A DNA stretch of 64,000 bases, from NCBI RefSeq assembly GCF_009733845.1, contig NZ_WNXZ01000001.1, positions 868,001 through 932,000 on the forward strand, read 5' to 3'. The number at the start of each line of letters is the position of its first letter. Position 1 is the stretch's first letter. Shown piece after piece: positions 11,877 through 21,159 of this stretch. The notes below the pieces were generated by a model, which did no database searches, was not told the DNA's origin, and saw only the letters and a list, made by a program, of their open reading frames with translations. Position numbers and translations under genes: made by a program. This stretch comes from Pseudactinotalea terrae. Its GTDB lineage: Bacteria > Actinomycetota > Actinomycetes > Actinomycetales > Beutenbergiaceae.

Positions 11877-13949
11877 ATGGATGTTCTACCTCTGGGTCTG
11901 GTCGGTGATGGCGCGTTGCGTGCTGCTGCTGTGGCCGATCGTGAGGTGACTCGGATGGAGGGGGTGCGGCTGGATCATCTGGTGCAGTATCTCGGGGAGG
12001 TTGCTGCGGATGGGGAGCCGCCGCTGTGGCAGGGCCGGGGTGCGGAGCGGGCGATCCGGCTCGGTGGTGCCGGGACTCCTGAGGTGCCGGAGTTCGCGGT
12101 GGTGGAGGTCGCTACGACGTTGGGGCTGACGCAGCCTGCTGCCACGGTCCTGTGTGCGGATGTGCTGGATCTGGCGTATCGGTTGCCGCGGTTGGCTTCG
12201 GCGGTGCGTGCGGGGGTGCTGGGGTTCTCCCGGGCGCGGGTGATCGCGCGGCGCACTCGGGAGCTGAGCAGGGAGCAGGCTGCGCTGGTGCAGGAGCGGT
12301 TGTGCCAGCCCAGGGACACGAGTCTGGGTCCGGCTCCGGTGGTCGCGGTGGTGGCGATGTCGCGGTTGCGCACGGTGGTGGATCAGGCGGTGATCACGGT
12401 CCGGGGGCCGGAGAGTCAGGCCGAGGCCCAGGCGCGGGTGGCGGCCTCGTTGTTCGTCCAGGTCAGCCCGGGCGAGCCGGGTGCTGCGGATGTTGCTGCG
12501 CGTCTGGAGGTCACTGATGCGGTCCGTCTGGACCGGCGCCTGGATCAGATCGCCGGCTGGTTGACCCAGGTCGGTGACGCCCGCCCGAAAGCGATCCTGC
12601 GTGCCGTGGCCCTCGGGCTGCTGGCCGATCCCGCACTGCTCCGTGCCCTTGACGACCTCCGCAAGCAGCACGAAGACACCTCTGTGAGCCCGACGGCCAC
12701 GAGCGAGTCCAGCGACGTCGGCGAGTCAAGCGACGTCGGCAGGGATGAACCGACTCCGCCCACGCCGACCGAGGCCATCGAACCGCCGGTCATGCAACCG
12801 TCGGCCGTCGAACCGCCGTGGGATGCCCAACCTGATGGCACCGTGTCCACGGATTCGCCGGCGCGGCTCGCCGAAGCGGCGCACCACGCACTTTCCGACA
12901 GGGCAGGGCATCACGAGACCCCTTCATCGCGTTCCAGACCTGCAGGTCAGGAGGACCCTGGCCCCGCGCAGGAGCCTGTGCTCACGGGTGCGCTTCCGCC
13001 ACCGGCTGCCGCTGCGATTGCGGCAGAGTCCGAACCGGACGGCGGCGACAGTGACGACAGCGGTGACCGCGCGGGCGGAGTCGGCGGTGTGTCCGTCGCT
13101 CAGGAGCCGCTCGCGGGTGTGGCGGGATGTCCGCCGGGGCTGTTGGAGGAGTTCGCGGGTTTGACCTCCACGGTGCTGTACGTGCATCTGGACCGGGCCT
13201 CCGGGACCTGGTGCGAGGAACGTGGTGGATTGCTCACCCCGGGACAGGCACGCGCGGTGGTGGGGCACGCCAAGGTGAGTGTGCGGCCGGTACTGGATCT
13301 GGCCGAGCCGCTGTCCTACACCGGGTACGTGGCCCCGCCGCGCCTGAAGGAACAGCTCGCGCTGCTCAACGCCGGGTACTGCCCCTTCCCCTACTGCCAC
13401 CGACGCGCCCGCGCCGGCGATGTCGATCACCAGGTGCCCTACCGCCAGGGCGGTCCCACCGCCACCCCGAACACACACCTGCCCTGTCGCAAGCACCACC
13501 GCGCCAAGGACAAAGCCGGCTGGAAAGTCACCACCCCGACCCCGGGCGTCTGGATCTGGACCTCACCCGCCGGCGCCATCTACCTCGTCACCAACGGCAC
13601 CACCACCCAGCTCAACGGCATCGGAGCAGGTGCCGGCGCGACAGCTGGGGGGCCGAGCGCTGTGGCACCCGTCGCATTCGCTCGCCAGGGTGGGCATATC
13701 GGAGGCGACAGCGACGGTGTCCCTCTCCGCGGTGTCGATGCCGGTGCCGGGCACCCGGATGACAGCTCTCATGGGATCGGTCCGAGCAGCGCTGCGGGTG
13801 CGGGTGATTCCCGACCGGTGCCTGATCGGCGAGCGGACACCCGTGCCGGGACCAGGAGCTGGGCGCCCTCGTGGGACCCGTGGGAAGACATCGACCCGCT
13901 CACCCTCGACGAGCACGATGTCACCTACGGGTTCATCAACACCGCCTGA
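11877..13949 (+). CDS. DUF222 / 13E12-type protein with C-terminal HNH nuclease domain
   Basis: Multi-copy actinobacterial family of unknown function; an HNH domain implies nucleic-acid cleavage. It has 690 residues. The N-terminal DUF222 helical region (about 1-270) is followed by a Ser/Pro/Glu-rich linker (about 270-415) containing a tandem SSDVGE repeat, then the second DUF222 part and an HNH zinc module: two Cys in CPFPYC, then DVDHQVPYRQGG, then a Cys-x-x-His-His. A low-complexity tail of about 100 residues follows. Codon use in the first 700 bases is richer in GCT, GGT, CGT and GTT than in neighbouring genes, which suggests acquisition. It converges on the MFS gene, and CTCGAG half-sites at 13956 and 13974 could form a weak shared terminator. 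Confidence 0.85.
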   Translation: MDVLPLGLVGDGALRAAAVADREVTRMEGVRLDHLVQYLGEVAADGEPPLWQGRGAERAIRLGGAGTPEVPEFAVVEVATTLGLTQPAATVLCADVLDLAYRLPRLASAVRAGVLGFSRARVIARRTRELSREQAALVQERLCQPRDTSLGPAPVVAVVAMSRLRTVVDQAVITVRGPESQAEAQARVAASLFVQVSPGEPGAADVAARLEVTDAVRLDRRLDQIAGWLTQVGDARPKAILRAVALGLLADPALLRALDDLRKQHEDTSVSPTATSESSDVGESSDVGRDEPTPPTPTEAIEPPVMQPSAVEPPWDAQPDGTVSTDSPARLAEAAHHALSDRAGHHETPSSRSRPAGQEDPGPAQEPVLTGALPPPAAAAIAAESEPDGGDSDDSGDRAGGVGGVSVAQEPLAGVAGCPPGLLEEFAGLTSTVLYVHLDRASGTWCEERGGLLTPGQARAVVGHAKVSVRPVLDLAEPLSYTGYVAPPRLKEQLALLNAGYCPFPYCHRRARAGDVDHQVPYRQGGPTATPNTHLPCRKHHRAKDKAGWKVTTPTPGVWIWTSPAGAIYLVTNGTTTQLNGIGAGAGATAGGPSAVAPVAFARQGGHIGGDSDGVPLRGVDAGAGHPDDSSHGIGPSSAAGAGDSRPVPDRRADTRAGTRSWAPSWDPWEDIDPLTLDEHDVTYGFINTA
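12703..12738 (+). repeat. Tandem 18-bp duplication in the DUF222 linker
   Basis: Two adjacent copies of an 18-base unit (GCGAGTCCAGCGACGTCG, then the same with one change) encode a repeated Ser-Ser-Asp-Val-Gly-Glu. The duplication lies in the low-complexity linker and keeps the reading frame. Confidence 0.85.
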
Positions 13950-13969
13950 GCCCGGCTCGAGACCGACGG

Positions 13970-15385
13970 CTAGCTCGAGGCAGGAGCATCGGGACTGGCG
14001 GCGCCATCGCTATTGGCCCTCGCCCCGGCACCGGCGCCGGCACCACCGGCATCCGGTACGGGCTCGAACAGCCCCGTGCGTGGTGCAACGAGTGTCCCCA
14101 CGAGCACGGTCGCCACCAGTGCCAGGAACAACGACACGAGCCCGGACCGGAGACCGAGCATGGCCGTCAGGGCGCCGCCGATCCCGATGAGGAGGGCGGT
14201 GCCCAGCCCGTCGAGGATCTGTGCGGCAGCGGTGTTGAAACCCACCTCACCGCGCGCGGAGTGGCCCATCACGAGAAGCGAGACCGCCGGCATGCCCAGT
14301 CCCATCCCGAACCCTGCGATGGCCTGCGCCGCGAACGTCAGCCAGGCCGGCACGAGGCCCAGTGTCACGGGAATCACGATCGCGATCGCGACCGCGATCA
14401 GGCCGAACGCCGCGCGCAGCAGCGAGTCCCGGCGCAGATCCGGTCGGCCGCCCTGCCACGTCGACGCTGCCGACCAGCCCAGCGACCCGACGATCAGGAC
14501 CGCACCGGCCTCGGTCAACGTCCACCCGTGCAGCCTGTTGAGCATGAGCGGCAGGAACGAGTTCATCGCGAAGAACGACCCGGCCAGGAAGCCACGGGAG
14601 AGCACCGTGGACGCGACGCCACGCCGCGCCAGCAGCGTCCCGGTCGGCACCAGCTGCCGCACCGAGGGGATCAGCACGGCAAGCGCCACCACCGCGACCG
14701 GAAGCACCGTGAGCCCTGGGCGCTCCCCCGCCCAGCTCAACGCCGCCACGCCGATCGCCGCGAGCGGTGCGGCAAGCAGCAACCACCGTCCCCCGGGCCG
14801 CACACCGGCCCGCTCGGGTCGCGTCGAGCCGAGCCGCCGCAACGCTCGGGACATCATCACGAGCGCGATCGCGGCGAACGGGACGATGCCCAGGAACACC
14901 CAGTGCCACGACCAGGTCTCGGTCACGTAGGCCGCTGCGGGCGGCCCGAGCAACGACGGCAGCACCCACGCGGTCGCCGTCCAGCCGAACACCGCAGGGC
15001 GCAGCTGCACCGGATAGGCCAGCGCCACCAGCACGAACACCGCCACGGTGAGCGCACCCGCACCCAGACCCTGCAGCGCGCGCCCCACCAGGAGCTGCGG
15101 CAGCGCGGTGGCGGTCCCCGCCGCGATCAGGCCGATCGCGAACGCCGCGACACCTGCGACCAGCGGCCCGGCCGGACCGCGCTCATCGGCCCACCGACCG
15201 CCCAGCACGGTGGCGAGCACCGAGGAGGCCAGGAACGCGACGAAGGGCCACGCGTAGGTCTCCAGCGTGCCGACGTCGGCCATGATGTCCGGCATCGCCG
15301 TGCCCACGCCCATGCCCTCGAAGGCGACGGCGGTGATGACCAGCAGGATGCCCGTCGTCGTCGCGCCCCGACCGTCTCGGAACAC
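13970..15385 (-). CDS. MFS transporter
   Basis: Major facilitator membrane transporter of 471 residues with about 12-14 helices. The first helix starts near residue 10 (TGILLVITAVAFEGMGVG), and a cytoplasmic-loop motif resembling MFS motif A follows helix 2 (GGRWADERGP). The family includes drug and small-molecule exporters, but the substrate cannot be told. The C-terminus is an Ala/Gly-rich tail. The GTG start lies only 10 bases downstream of a perfect hairpin that looks like the acnA terminator, so expression may depend on read-through or on a promoter I cannot see. Confidence 0.88.
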   Translation of the reverse strand: MFRDGRGATTTGILLVITAVAFEGMGVGTAMPDIMADVGTLETYAWPFVAFLASSVLATVLGGRWADERGPAGPLVAGVAAFAIGLIAAGTATALPQLLVGRALQGLGAGALTVAVFVLVALAYPVQLRPAVFGWTATAWVLPSLLGPPAAAYVTETWSWHWVFLGIVPFAAIALVMMSRALRRLGSTRPERAGVRPGGRWLLLAAPLAAIGVAALSWAGERPGLTVLPVAVVALAVLIPSVRQLVPTGTLLARRGVASTVLSRGFLAGSFFAMNSFLPLMLNRLHGWTLTEAGAVLIVGSLGWSAASTWQGGRPDLRRDSLLRAAFGLIAVAIAIVIPVTLGLVPAWLTFAAQAIAGFGMGLGMPAVSLLVMGHSARGEVGFNTAAAQILDGLGTALLIGIGGALTAMLGLRSGLVSLFLALVATVLVGTLVAPRTGLFEPVPDAGGAGAGAGARANSDGAASPDAPASS

Positions 15386-15394
15386 GTCCCAGCG

Positions 15395-15419
15395 GCCGGA
15401 GCTGCTCGGCAGCTCCGGC
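15395..15419 (-). terminator. acnA terminator hairpin
   Basis: Perfect 11-bp inverted repeat: GCCGGAGCTGC, loop TCG, GCAGCTCCGGC. It begins 26 bases past the acnA stop and has no U-tract, as is common for actinobacterial hairpin terminators. It also sits directly before the MFS start and could occlude its translation start. Confidence 0.65.
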
Positions 15420-15444
15420 TCAGCCGGGGGTGTGTCAGATGTGC

Positions 15445-18258
15445 TCAGGCGGCGACCAGCGAACGCAGCACGTACTGGAGGATCCCGCCGTTGCGGTAGT
15501 AGTCCGCCTCACCGGGGGTGTCGATGCGAACGACCGCGTCGAACTCCACGACCGAGCCGTCGGCCTTGGTGGCGCTCACGTGCACCGTGCTCGGGGTCGA
15601 ACCATCGTTGAGCGCGGTGACGCCACTGATGTCGAACGTCTCGGTGCCGTCGAGCCCGAGCGAGTCCGCCGTCTCGCCCGCCGGGAACTGCAGGGGCAGC
15701 ACGCCCATCCCGATCAGGTTGCTGCGGTGGATGCGCTCGAAGCTCTCCGTGATGACCGCGCGGACGCCGAGCAGCGCCGTGCCCTTGGCCGCCCAGTCCC
15801 GCGAGGAGCCGGAACCGTACTCCTTGCCGCCGAGCACGACCAGCGGGATGCCCGCCTCGGCGTACGCCTGTGCCGCGTCGTAGATCGACGTCTGCTCGCC
15901 CGTGAGGAGGTTCTTCGTGAACCCGCCCTCGACGCCGTCCAGCAACTGGTTGCGCAGCCGGATGTTGGCGAACGTGCCACGGATCATCACCTCGTGGTTG
16001 CCGCGGCGGGAGCCGTAGGAGTTGAAGTCGCGGCGCGCGATCCCGTGCTCGGCGAGGTACGTGCCCGCAGGTGAGTCGGGCTTGATCGAGCCAGCCGGCG
16101 AGATGTGGTCGGTCGTGACGGAGTCACCCAGCTTCGCGAGCACACGCGCACCCGAGATGTCGGTGACCGGCGCCGGCTCGACCGTCATGCCCTCGAAGTA
16201 CGGGGGCTTGCGCACGTAGGTGGACTCCGGGTCCCACGAGAACGTGTCGCCCTCAGGGGTGTCGAGGTTGCGCCAGTGCTCGTCGCCGGTGAACACGTCC
16301 GCGTAGTCGGAGGTGAACATCTCTCGGCTGATCGAAGAAGCGATGGTCTCCTGGACCTCCTGGGGCGAGGGCCAGATGTCCTCGAGGAACACCGGGGTGC
16401 CGTCCTCGGACTGACCGAGCGGTTCGGACGCGAAGTCGAAGTCCATCGTGCCGGCGAGCGCGTACGCGATCACCAACGGCGGCGAGGCGAGGTAGTTCAT
16501 CTTGACGTCGGGGTTGATCCGCCCCTCGAAGTTCCGGTTGCCCGACAGCACCGAGACGACCGAGAGGTCGTGCTCGTTGACGACCTGCGAGACCTCGTCG
16601 GGCAGCGGCCCCGAGTTACCGATGCAGGTGGTGCAGCCGTACCCCACCAGGTGATAGCCGAGCTTCTCCAGGTAGGGCCACAGACCGGCCTTGTCGTAGT
16701 AGTTGGTCACCACCTGCGAGCCGGGTGCCATCGAGGTCTTCACCCAGGGCTTGACCTGGAGGCCCTTCTCGACCGCACGCTTGGCGAGCAGTCCCGCGGC
16801 CAGCATGACCTCGGGGTTGGAGGTGTTGGTGCAGGAGGTGATCGAGGCGATCGCGACCCGCCCGTGGTCGAGCTGATAGGTGCTGCCGTCCGGTGCGGTC
16901 ACGTCCACGAGCTTGTGCGCACGGCTGGACTGCACCACCGGCGAGCTGGTCGGCTGGCCCAACGGCGAGGACTCCTCGTGCGCGTCGTGCGACGGCGAGT
17001 CGGAGGCGGGGAAGGTGTCCGCCAGCTCCTGGTCCACCGGGCTCTTCTCGATGCGCTTGCCGTCGACGACGTAGTTCTCGAGGTCGGCGTGGAACTGCTC
17101 CTTCGCGCGGGTGAGCGCGATGCGGTCCTGCGGCCGCTTCGGCCCGGCGATCGACGGCACCACGGTGGACAGGTCGAGCTCGATGTACTCGGAGAACTCC
17201 GGCTCGACGTAGTCCTCCGCGTCCGGGGCGAGCCACATCCCCTGCTCCTTGGCGTACGCCTCGACCAGCGCCACCTGCTCCTCGTCGCGGCCGGTCAGGC
17301 GCAGGTAGTCCAGCGTGACCTCGTCGATCGGGAACATCGCCGCGGTCGAACCGAACTCGGGGCTCATGTTGCCGATGGTGGCGCGGTTGGCGAGCGGCAC
17401 CTGGGCGACGCCCTTGCCGTAGAACTCGACGAACTTGCCCACCACGCCGTGCTGGCGAAGCATCTGGGTGATGGTGAGCACGACGTCGGTCGCGGTCACC
17501 CCGGAGGGGATCTCACCCTTCAGCTTGAAACCGACGACCCGCGGGATCAGCATCGACACCGGCTGCCCCAGCATCGCGGCCTCGGCCTCGATACCACCCA
17601 CGCCCCACCCCAGCACGCCCAGGCCGTTGACCATCGTGGTGTGCGAGTCGGTGCCGACGAGGGTGTCCGGGTACGCCTTGCCGTCACGGACCATCACCAC
17701 CCGCGCCAGATACTCGATGTTGACCTGGTGCACGATGCCGGTGCCCGGGGGCACGACCTTGAAGTCGTCGAACGCGGTCTGGCCCCAACGCAGGAACTGG
17801 TACCGCTCGTGGTTGCGCTCGTACTCGAGGTCAACGTTGCGCTGGAATGCGTCGGCGCGCCCGAACACGTCGATCTGCACCGAGTGGTCGATCACGAGCT
17901 CAGCCGGCGAGAGCGGGTTGATCGCCGAGGCGTCCCCGCCCAGCTCCGCCACGGCCTCACGCATGGTCGCCAGGTCCACCACGCAGGGCACACCGGTGAA
18001 GTCCTGCATCACCACGCGGGCCGGCGTGAACTGGATCTCGGTGCTCGGCTCGGCACTCGGGTCCCAGCCGGCCAGCGCGTTGACGTGGTCGGCCGTGATG
18101 TTCGCACCGTCCTCGGTGCGCAGCAGGTTCTCCGCCAGGACCTTGAGCGAGTAAGGCAGCTTGTTCAGCCCCTCGACCGCTCCCAGTCGATAGATCTCGT
18201 AGCTGGCCCCGCCTACCTCGAGCGTGCCCTTGGCTCCGAAGCTGTTCACCGCGCTCAC
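15445..18258 (-). CDS. acnA: Aconitate hydratase A
   Basis: TCA-cycle enzyme interconverting citrate and isocitrate through a [4Fe-4S] cluster; 937 residues, normal for actinobacterial AcnA including the linker near residues 390-460. Cluster ligands are visible: Cys in [13 protein letters not shown] and the pair in [11 protein letters not shown]. The swivel-domain signature is [15 protein letters not shown]. The start is GTG 18258 with GGAG about 9 bases upstream. The leader contains two palindromes, described separately, suggesting repressor control. A strong hairpin follows the stop. Confidence 0.96.
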   Translation of the reverse strand: MSAVNSFGAKGTLEVGGASYEIYRLGAVEGLNKLPYSLKVLAENLLRTEDGANITADHVNALAGWDPSAEPSTEIQFTPARVVMQDFTGVPCVVDLATMREAVAELGGDASAINPLSPAELVIDHSVQIDVFGRADAFQRNVDLEYERNHERYQFLRWGQTAFDDFKVVPPGTGIVHQVNIEYLARVVMVRDGKAYPDTLVGTDSHTTMVNGLGVLGWGVGGIEAEAAMLGQPVSMLIPRVVGFKLKGEIPSGVTATDVVLTITQMLRQHGVVGKFVEFYGKGVAQVPLANRATIGNMSPEFGSTAAMFPIDEVTLDYLRLTGRDEEQVALVEAYAKEQGMWLAPDAEDYVEPEFSEYIELDLSTVVPSIAGPKRPQDRIALTRAKEQFHADLENYVVDGKRIEKSPVDQELADTFPASDSPSHDAHEESSPLGQPTSSPVVQSSRAHKLVDVTAPDGSTYQLDHGRVAIASITSCTNTSNPEVMLAAGLLAKRAVEKGLQVKPWVKTSMAPGSQVVTNYYDKAGLWPYLEKLGYHLVGYGCTTCIGNSGPLPDEVSQVVNEHDLSVVSVLSGNRNFEGRINPDVKMNYLASPPLVIAYALAGTMDFDFASEPLGQSEDGTPVFLEDIWPSPQEVQETIASSISREMFTSDYADVFTGDEHWRNLDTPEGDTFSWDPESTYVRKPPYFEGMTVEPAPVTDISGARVLAKLGDSVTTDHISPAGSIKPDSPAGTYLAEHGIARRDFNSYGSRRGNHEVMIRGTFANIRLRNQLLDGVEGGFTKNLLTGEQTSIYDAAQAYAEAGIPLVVLGGKEYGSGSSRDWAAKGTALLGVRAVITESFERIHRSNLIGMGVLPLQFPAGETADSLGLDGTETFDISGVTALNDGSTPSTVHVSATKADGSVVEFDAVVRIDTPGEADYYRNGGILQYVLRSLVAA

Positions 18259-18288
18259 TGCTGCTCCATCCGGTCGTTCGTCGCCGAG

Positions 18289-18308
18289 GACGTCACGTCC
18301 ATGACGTC
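18289..18308. promoter_or_regulatory. Inverted repeat in the acnA leader
   Basis: GACGTCA, six bases, then TGACGTC: a perfect 7-bp inverted repeat about 30 bases before the acnA start. It may be a second protein-binding site or an mRNA stem-loop; its function is unknown. Confidence 0.45.
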
Positions 18309-18327
18309 GGGCTCGACTTCAATCAAT

Positions 18328-18345
18328 TATCTCGATGTCGAGATA
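18328..18345. promoter_or_regulatory. Palindromic operator upstream of acnA
   Basis: TATCTCGA-TG-TCGAGATA is a perfect 8+8 bp palindrome in an A/T-rich patch that stands out from its surroundings. Reading leftward, possible -10 hexamers TAAGAT (18345-18350) and GATAAT (18325-18330) touch or flank it, so a bound regulator would block the acnA promoter. Aconitase genes are controlled by the MarR-family regulator TamR in Streptomyces; I infer a MarR-type repressor here, but no regulator gene lies nearby. Confidence 0.6.
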
Positions 18346-18403
18346 TCTTACCAGGCTGTCCCCATCACGTCGTGCTCCAGCGTGGCACAGCGCGTCGCCG
18401 GTG

Positions 18404-20776
18404 TCATGGCGTCAGGCGGGCCAGCCGCTGCTCCCGCAGGCGGTAGACCAGCTCGATCAGCGCGGCCCCGACGAGCCCGACGACGACGACGAGCTGCGCG
18501 GTCGGGCCGGCGGGCCACTCGAGCGCGAAGAAGTCGCGCGCGGTCGGGATGCCGACGGCCAGCACCGCTCCGAACGCCATCACGGCGACCAGAGCGAGCC
18601 GCCACCAGTTCCACGGCCGCGCGAGGATCGCGAGCAGCCACAGCGCCATCACGATCAGCGTCAGCGTGGCACCGGTGCTCGCCTGCAGCTCCTCGCCGCG
18701 CTCGTGCAGGATCCCGAAGACCACCAGCACGCCGGAGCCGCAGATCAGGCCGCAGGGCACCGCCAGCTGGAGCACCCGGTCGAGGAAACCCTCCCGGTAC
18801 CGCTGGTTGTTCGGTGCGAGCGCGAGGAAGAACGCCGGCGTGCCGATCGTCAGCGCACCGACGAGCGTGAGGTGACGCGGCAGGAACGGGTAGGGCCAGG
18901 CCACGAGGGCGACCACGACGGCGAGCAGCACGGCGTAGGTGGTCTTGGTGAGGAACAGCGCCGCCACGCGCTCCATGTTCGCGATCACGCGGCGCCCTTC
19001 GGCCACCACACCCGGCAGCGTGGAGAACCGGCCGTCGAGCAGCACCAGCCGGGCCACCGCCTTGGTCGCCGCCGCGCCGTTGCCCATCGCGATGCCGAGA
19101 TCCGCGTCCTTGAGCGCGAGCGCGTCGTTGACGCCGTCCCCCGTCATGGCGACCGTACGACCCTCGTCCTGCAGGGCGTGCACGAAGGCGCGCTTCTGCT
19201 CGGGCGTGACGCGGCCGAACACCCGGCCACGCCTGATCGGGTCCCGCAGGGACTCACGGTCGTGCGGGAGCGTCCGCGCGTCGACGGCCTCGGCGCCCCC
19301 TTGCAGCCCGACCGATCCGGCGATCGAGCCCACGGTCGCCGGGTTGTCGCCCGAGAGCACCTTGACCTCGACTCCCTGCGCCGCGAAGTACTCGAGCGTC
19401 TGGGCAGCGTCGGGGCGCACGCGCTCCCGCAGCACCGCCAGCAACGCGGGCTGCAGGTCGTCCGGCAACGACTCCCCCGCCAGATCCCCGGCGCGCACCC
19501 GCGCGAGCAGCATGACGCGAGCACCTGTCGTGGCGAGCGCGTTCACGCGGGCGAGCACGCCGTCGTCGGCCCCTCGAGAGGCGAGCAGCACCTCGGGGGC
19601 GCCGAGCACCCACGTGCCCGACTCCGCCCGGTGCCCGCTCCACTTGCGAGCCGAGCTGAACGGGACGACCTCCTCCTGCGCGACCACGGGGGTCTCGGCG
19701 AGCCCGCCGGCGATCGCCGCTGTCGTCGGCGAGGCGCCGGGCTCGCGCGCGAGGGCTGCCAGCAGCTCGCGGGACCCGGCGACCTCCTCGATCTCGACCA
19801 GCTCGTCGAGCTCGACCGAGCCGTCGGTGATCGTGCCCGTCTTGTCGAGGCACAGCACGTCGACGCGTGCGAGCACCTCGACGGCGGGCAGCTCCTGCAC
19901 CAGGACCTTGCGCCGGGCCAGGATGATCGCCGCCAGCGCGAAGTTGATCGAGGTGAGCAGCACCAGCCCCTCGGGCACCATCCCGACGATGCCGGCCACC
20001 GCCTGCACCACCGCCTCGCGCCAGCCGTCGCCCGCGAAGGCGGTCTGCCAGCCGCCGGCGTTGCGGATCTGGCTCCAGAACAGCAGGAACGCGATCGGGA
20101 CGATCACCCACGAGATCACCACGAGCACCTTGTTGATGCCGCTGCGGAGCTCGGACCCCACGAGCGAGAACTGCTTGACCTGCGCCGTCAGCTTCTGTGC
20201 GTAGGCATCGGGCCCGACCTTCGTGGCCCGGACGACGGCCGAGCCGGCCACGACCGCTGATCCGGAGAGCACGGGGTCGCCGGGAGTCTTGTCGACCGGC
20301 TCGCTCTCTCCGGTCAGCATCGACTCGTCCACCTCAAGACCCACCGAGCTGAGCACCTCGCCGTCGGCAGGCACCTGGTCGCCCAGGCGCAGCCGCAGCA
20401 CGTCGTCGAGCACGACCTCCCGCATGGGCACCCGATGCTCCGCGCCGTCGCGGATCACGGCCACCTCGGCCTGGTTGAGGATCGCCAGCCGGTCGAGTGT
20501 GCGCTTGGCCCGGTACTCGGTCACCGCTCCGATCAGCGTGTTGAACAGCAGCACGAAGCCGAAGACCGCGTCCTTCCAGGCCCCGACCGACAGCACGACC
20601 ACGAGGGCTACCCCGAGGATCGCGTTGAAGAGCGTGAAGAGGTTGCCACGGACGATCTCCCACAGGCTGCGCGAGGAGGTGTCGTCGGTGACGTTGACCT
20701 TCCCCGCGTCCACGCGGGCGGCGACGTCGGCGGAGGTCAGACCGGGCGGCGGCACGATCGAGGTGGCTTGCTGCAC
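18404..20776 (-). CDS. Cation-translocating P-type ATPase, CtpE-like
   Basis: Membrane ATPase; the closest resemblance I recognise is mycobacterial CtpE, a calcium transporter, so Ca2+ is a guess for the substrate. Actuator motif MLTGESEPVDKT, phosphorylation site Asp311 in LDKTGTITDG, hinge motif GDGVNDALALKDADLGIAMG, and about 8-10 membrane helices with the last group in the C-terminal 200 residues. I start it at GTG 20776 (790 residues); the 14 residues added by ATG 20818 do not look like family sequence. The 145 bp between its stop and acnA hold the acnA control region. Confidence 0.87.
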   Translation of the reverse strand: MQQATSIVPPPGLTSADVAARVDAGKVNVTDDTSSRSLWEIVRGNLFTLFNAILGVALVVVLSVGAWKDAVFGFVLLFNTLIGAVTEYRAKRTLDRLAILNQAEVAVIRDGAEHRVPMREVVLDDVLRLRLGDQVPADGEVLSSVGLEVDESMLTGESEPVDKTPGDPVLSGSAVVAGSAVVRATKVGPDAYAQKLTAQVKQFSLVGSELRSGINKVLVVISWVIVPIAFLLFWSQIRNAGGWQTAFAGDGWREAVVQAVAGIVGMVPEGLVLLTSINFALAAIILARRKVLVQELPAVEVLARVDVLCLDKTGTITDGSVELDELVEIEEVAGSRELLAALAREPGASPTTAAIAGGLAETPVVAQEEVVPFSSARKWSGHRAESGTWVLGAPEVLLASRGADDGVLARVNALATTGARVMLLARVRAGDLAGESLPDDLQPALLAVLRERVRPDAAQTLEYFAAQGVEVKVLSGDNPATVGSIAGSVGLQGGAEAVDARTLPHDRESLRDPIRRGRVFGRVTPEQKRAFVHALQDEGRTVAMTGDGVNDALALKDADLGIAMGNGAAATKAVARLVLLDGRFSTLPGVVAEGRRVIANMERVAALFLTKTTYAVLLAVVVALVAWPYPFLPRHLTLVGALTIGTPAFFLALAPNNQRYREGFLDRVLQLAVPCGLICGSGVLVVFGILHERGEELQASTGATLTLIVMALWLLAILARPWNWWRLALVAVMAFGAVLAVGIPTARDFFALEWPAGPTAQLVVVVGLVGAALIELVYRLREQRLARLTP

Positions 20777-21159
20777 GGTCCCCGAGTATGGCCGAACTCG
20801 GGCCGTGATGCGGATCACATCCGTTCTCGCGTCATGACGGGTCCCCGTCCACGTCTCTCAAGCACGTCGCACCGAGCAGAGAGGACAGCACATGGTTGCC
20901 ACGGCGTCGCAGCTTCGGCTCCGCCTGCGCCGCGGTCCTCGCCGGTGGACGAGCCCGTCGGGTCAGGGGGTGCGGTGGGGTCGGGCCCGCCTCGCCCCCG
21001 CCGGCGGGCGATGAGGCGTTCGGAGGGGTGCCCGGGGCGGGGCGGTCGAGATGGGGGTCTCGGCCGGCCCCGCCCCTGTGACGCCCGCTGCCAGGTCGTA
21101 CGCGCACGCCACGTGCGCGCCCTCGGGCAGCCGGGCGCGTCGACGACCCGGCGGCGCCG
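20777..21159. other. 383-bp region without a supported gene, with two hairpins
   Basis: Between the ATPase start and the methyltransferase stop I find no convincing gene. A 40-codon frame from ATG 20892 has a good ribosome binding site (GAGAGGA), but its Arg-rich product looks random. The stretch holds a long terminator-like hairpin (21034-21076) and a shorter one (21101-21119, CGCGCACG, loop CCA, CGTGCGCG). Confidence 0.5.
21034..21076 (-). terminator. Hairpin after the RNA methyltransferase gene
   Basis: Outer stem GGGGCGGGGC (21034-21043) pairs perfectly with GCCCCGCCCC (21067-21076). An inner stem GGTCGAGA / TCTCGGCC with one wobble closes a loop TGGGGG. It lies downstream of the leftward methyltransferase gene and lacks a U-tract. 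Confidence 0.5.

Noticed and set aside
16105-18870. A 921-codon frame antisense to acnA
   Set aside because: The opposite strand carries a full-length aconitase with all cluster ligands; the antisense product is compositionally odd.
20896-21081. A short frame reading RRRSFGSACAAVLAGG with a Cys-Gly-Gly, resembling a lipoprotein signal
   Set aside because: No hydrophobic core long enough, no continuing protein, and it runs through the terminator-like hairpin.
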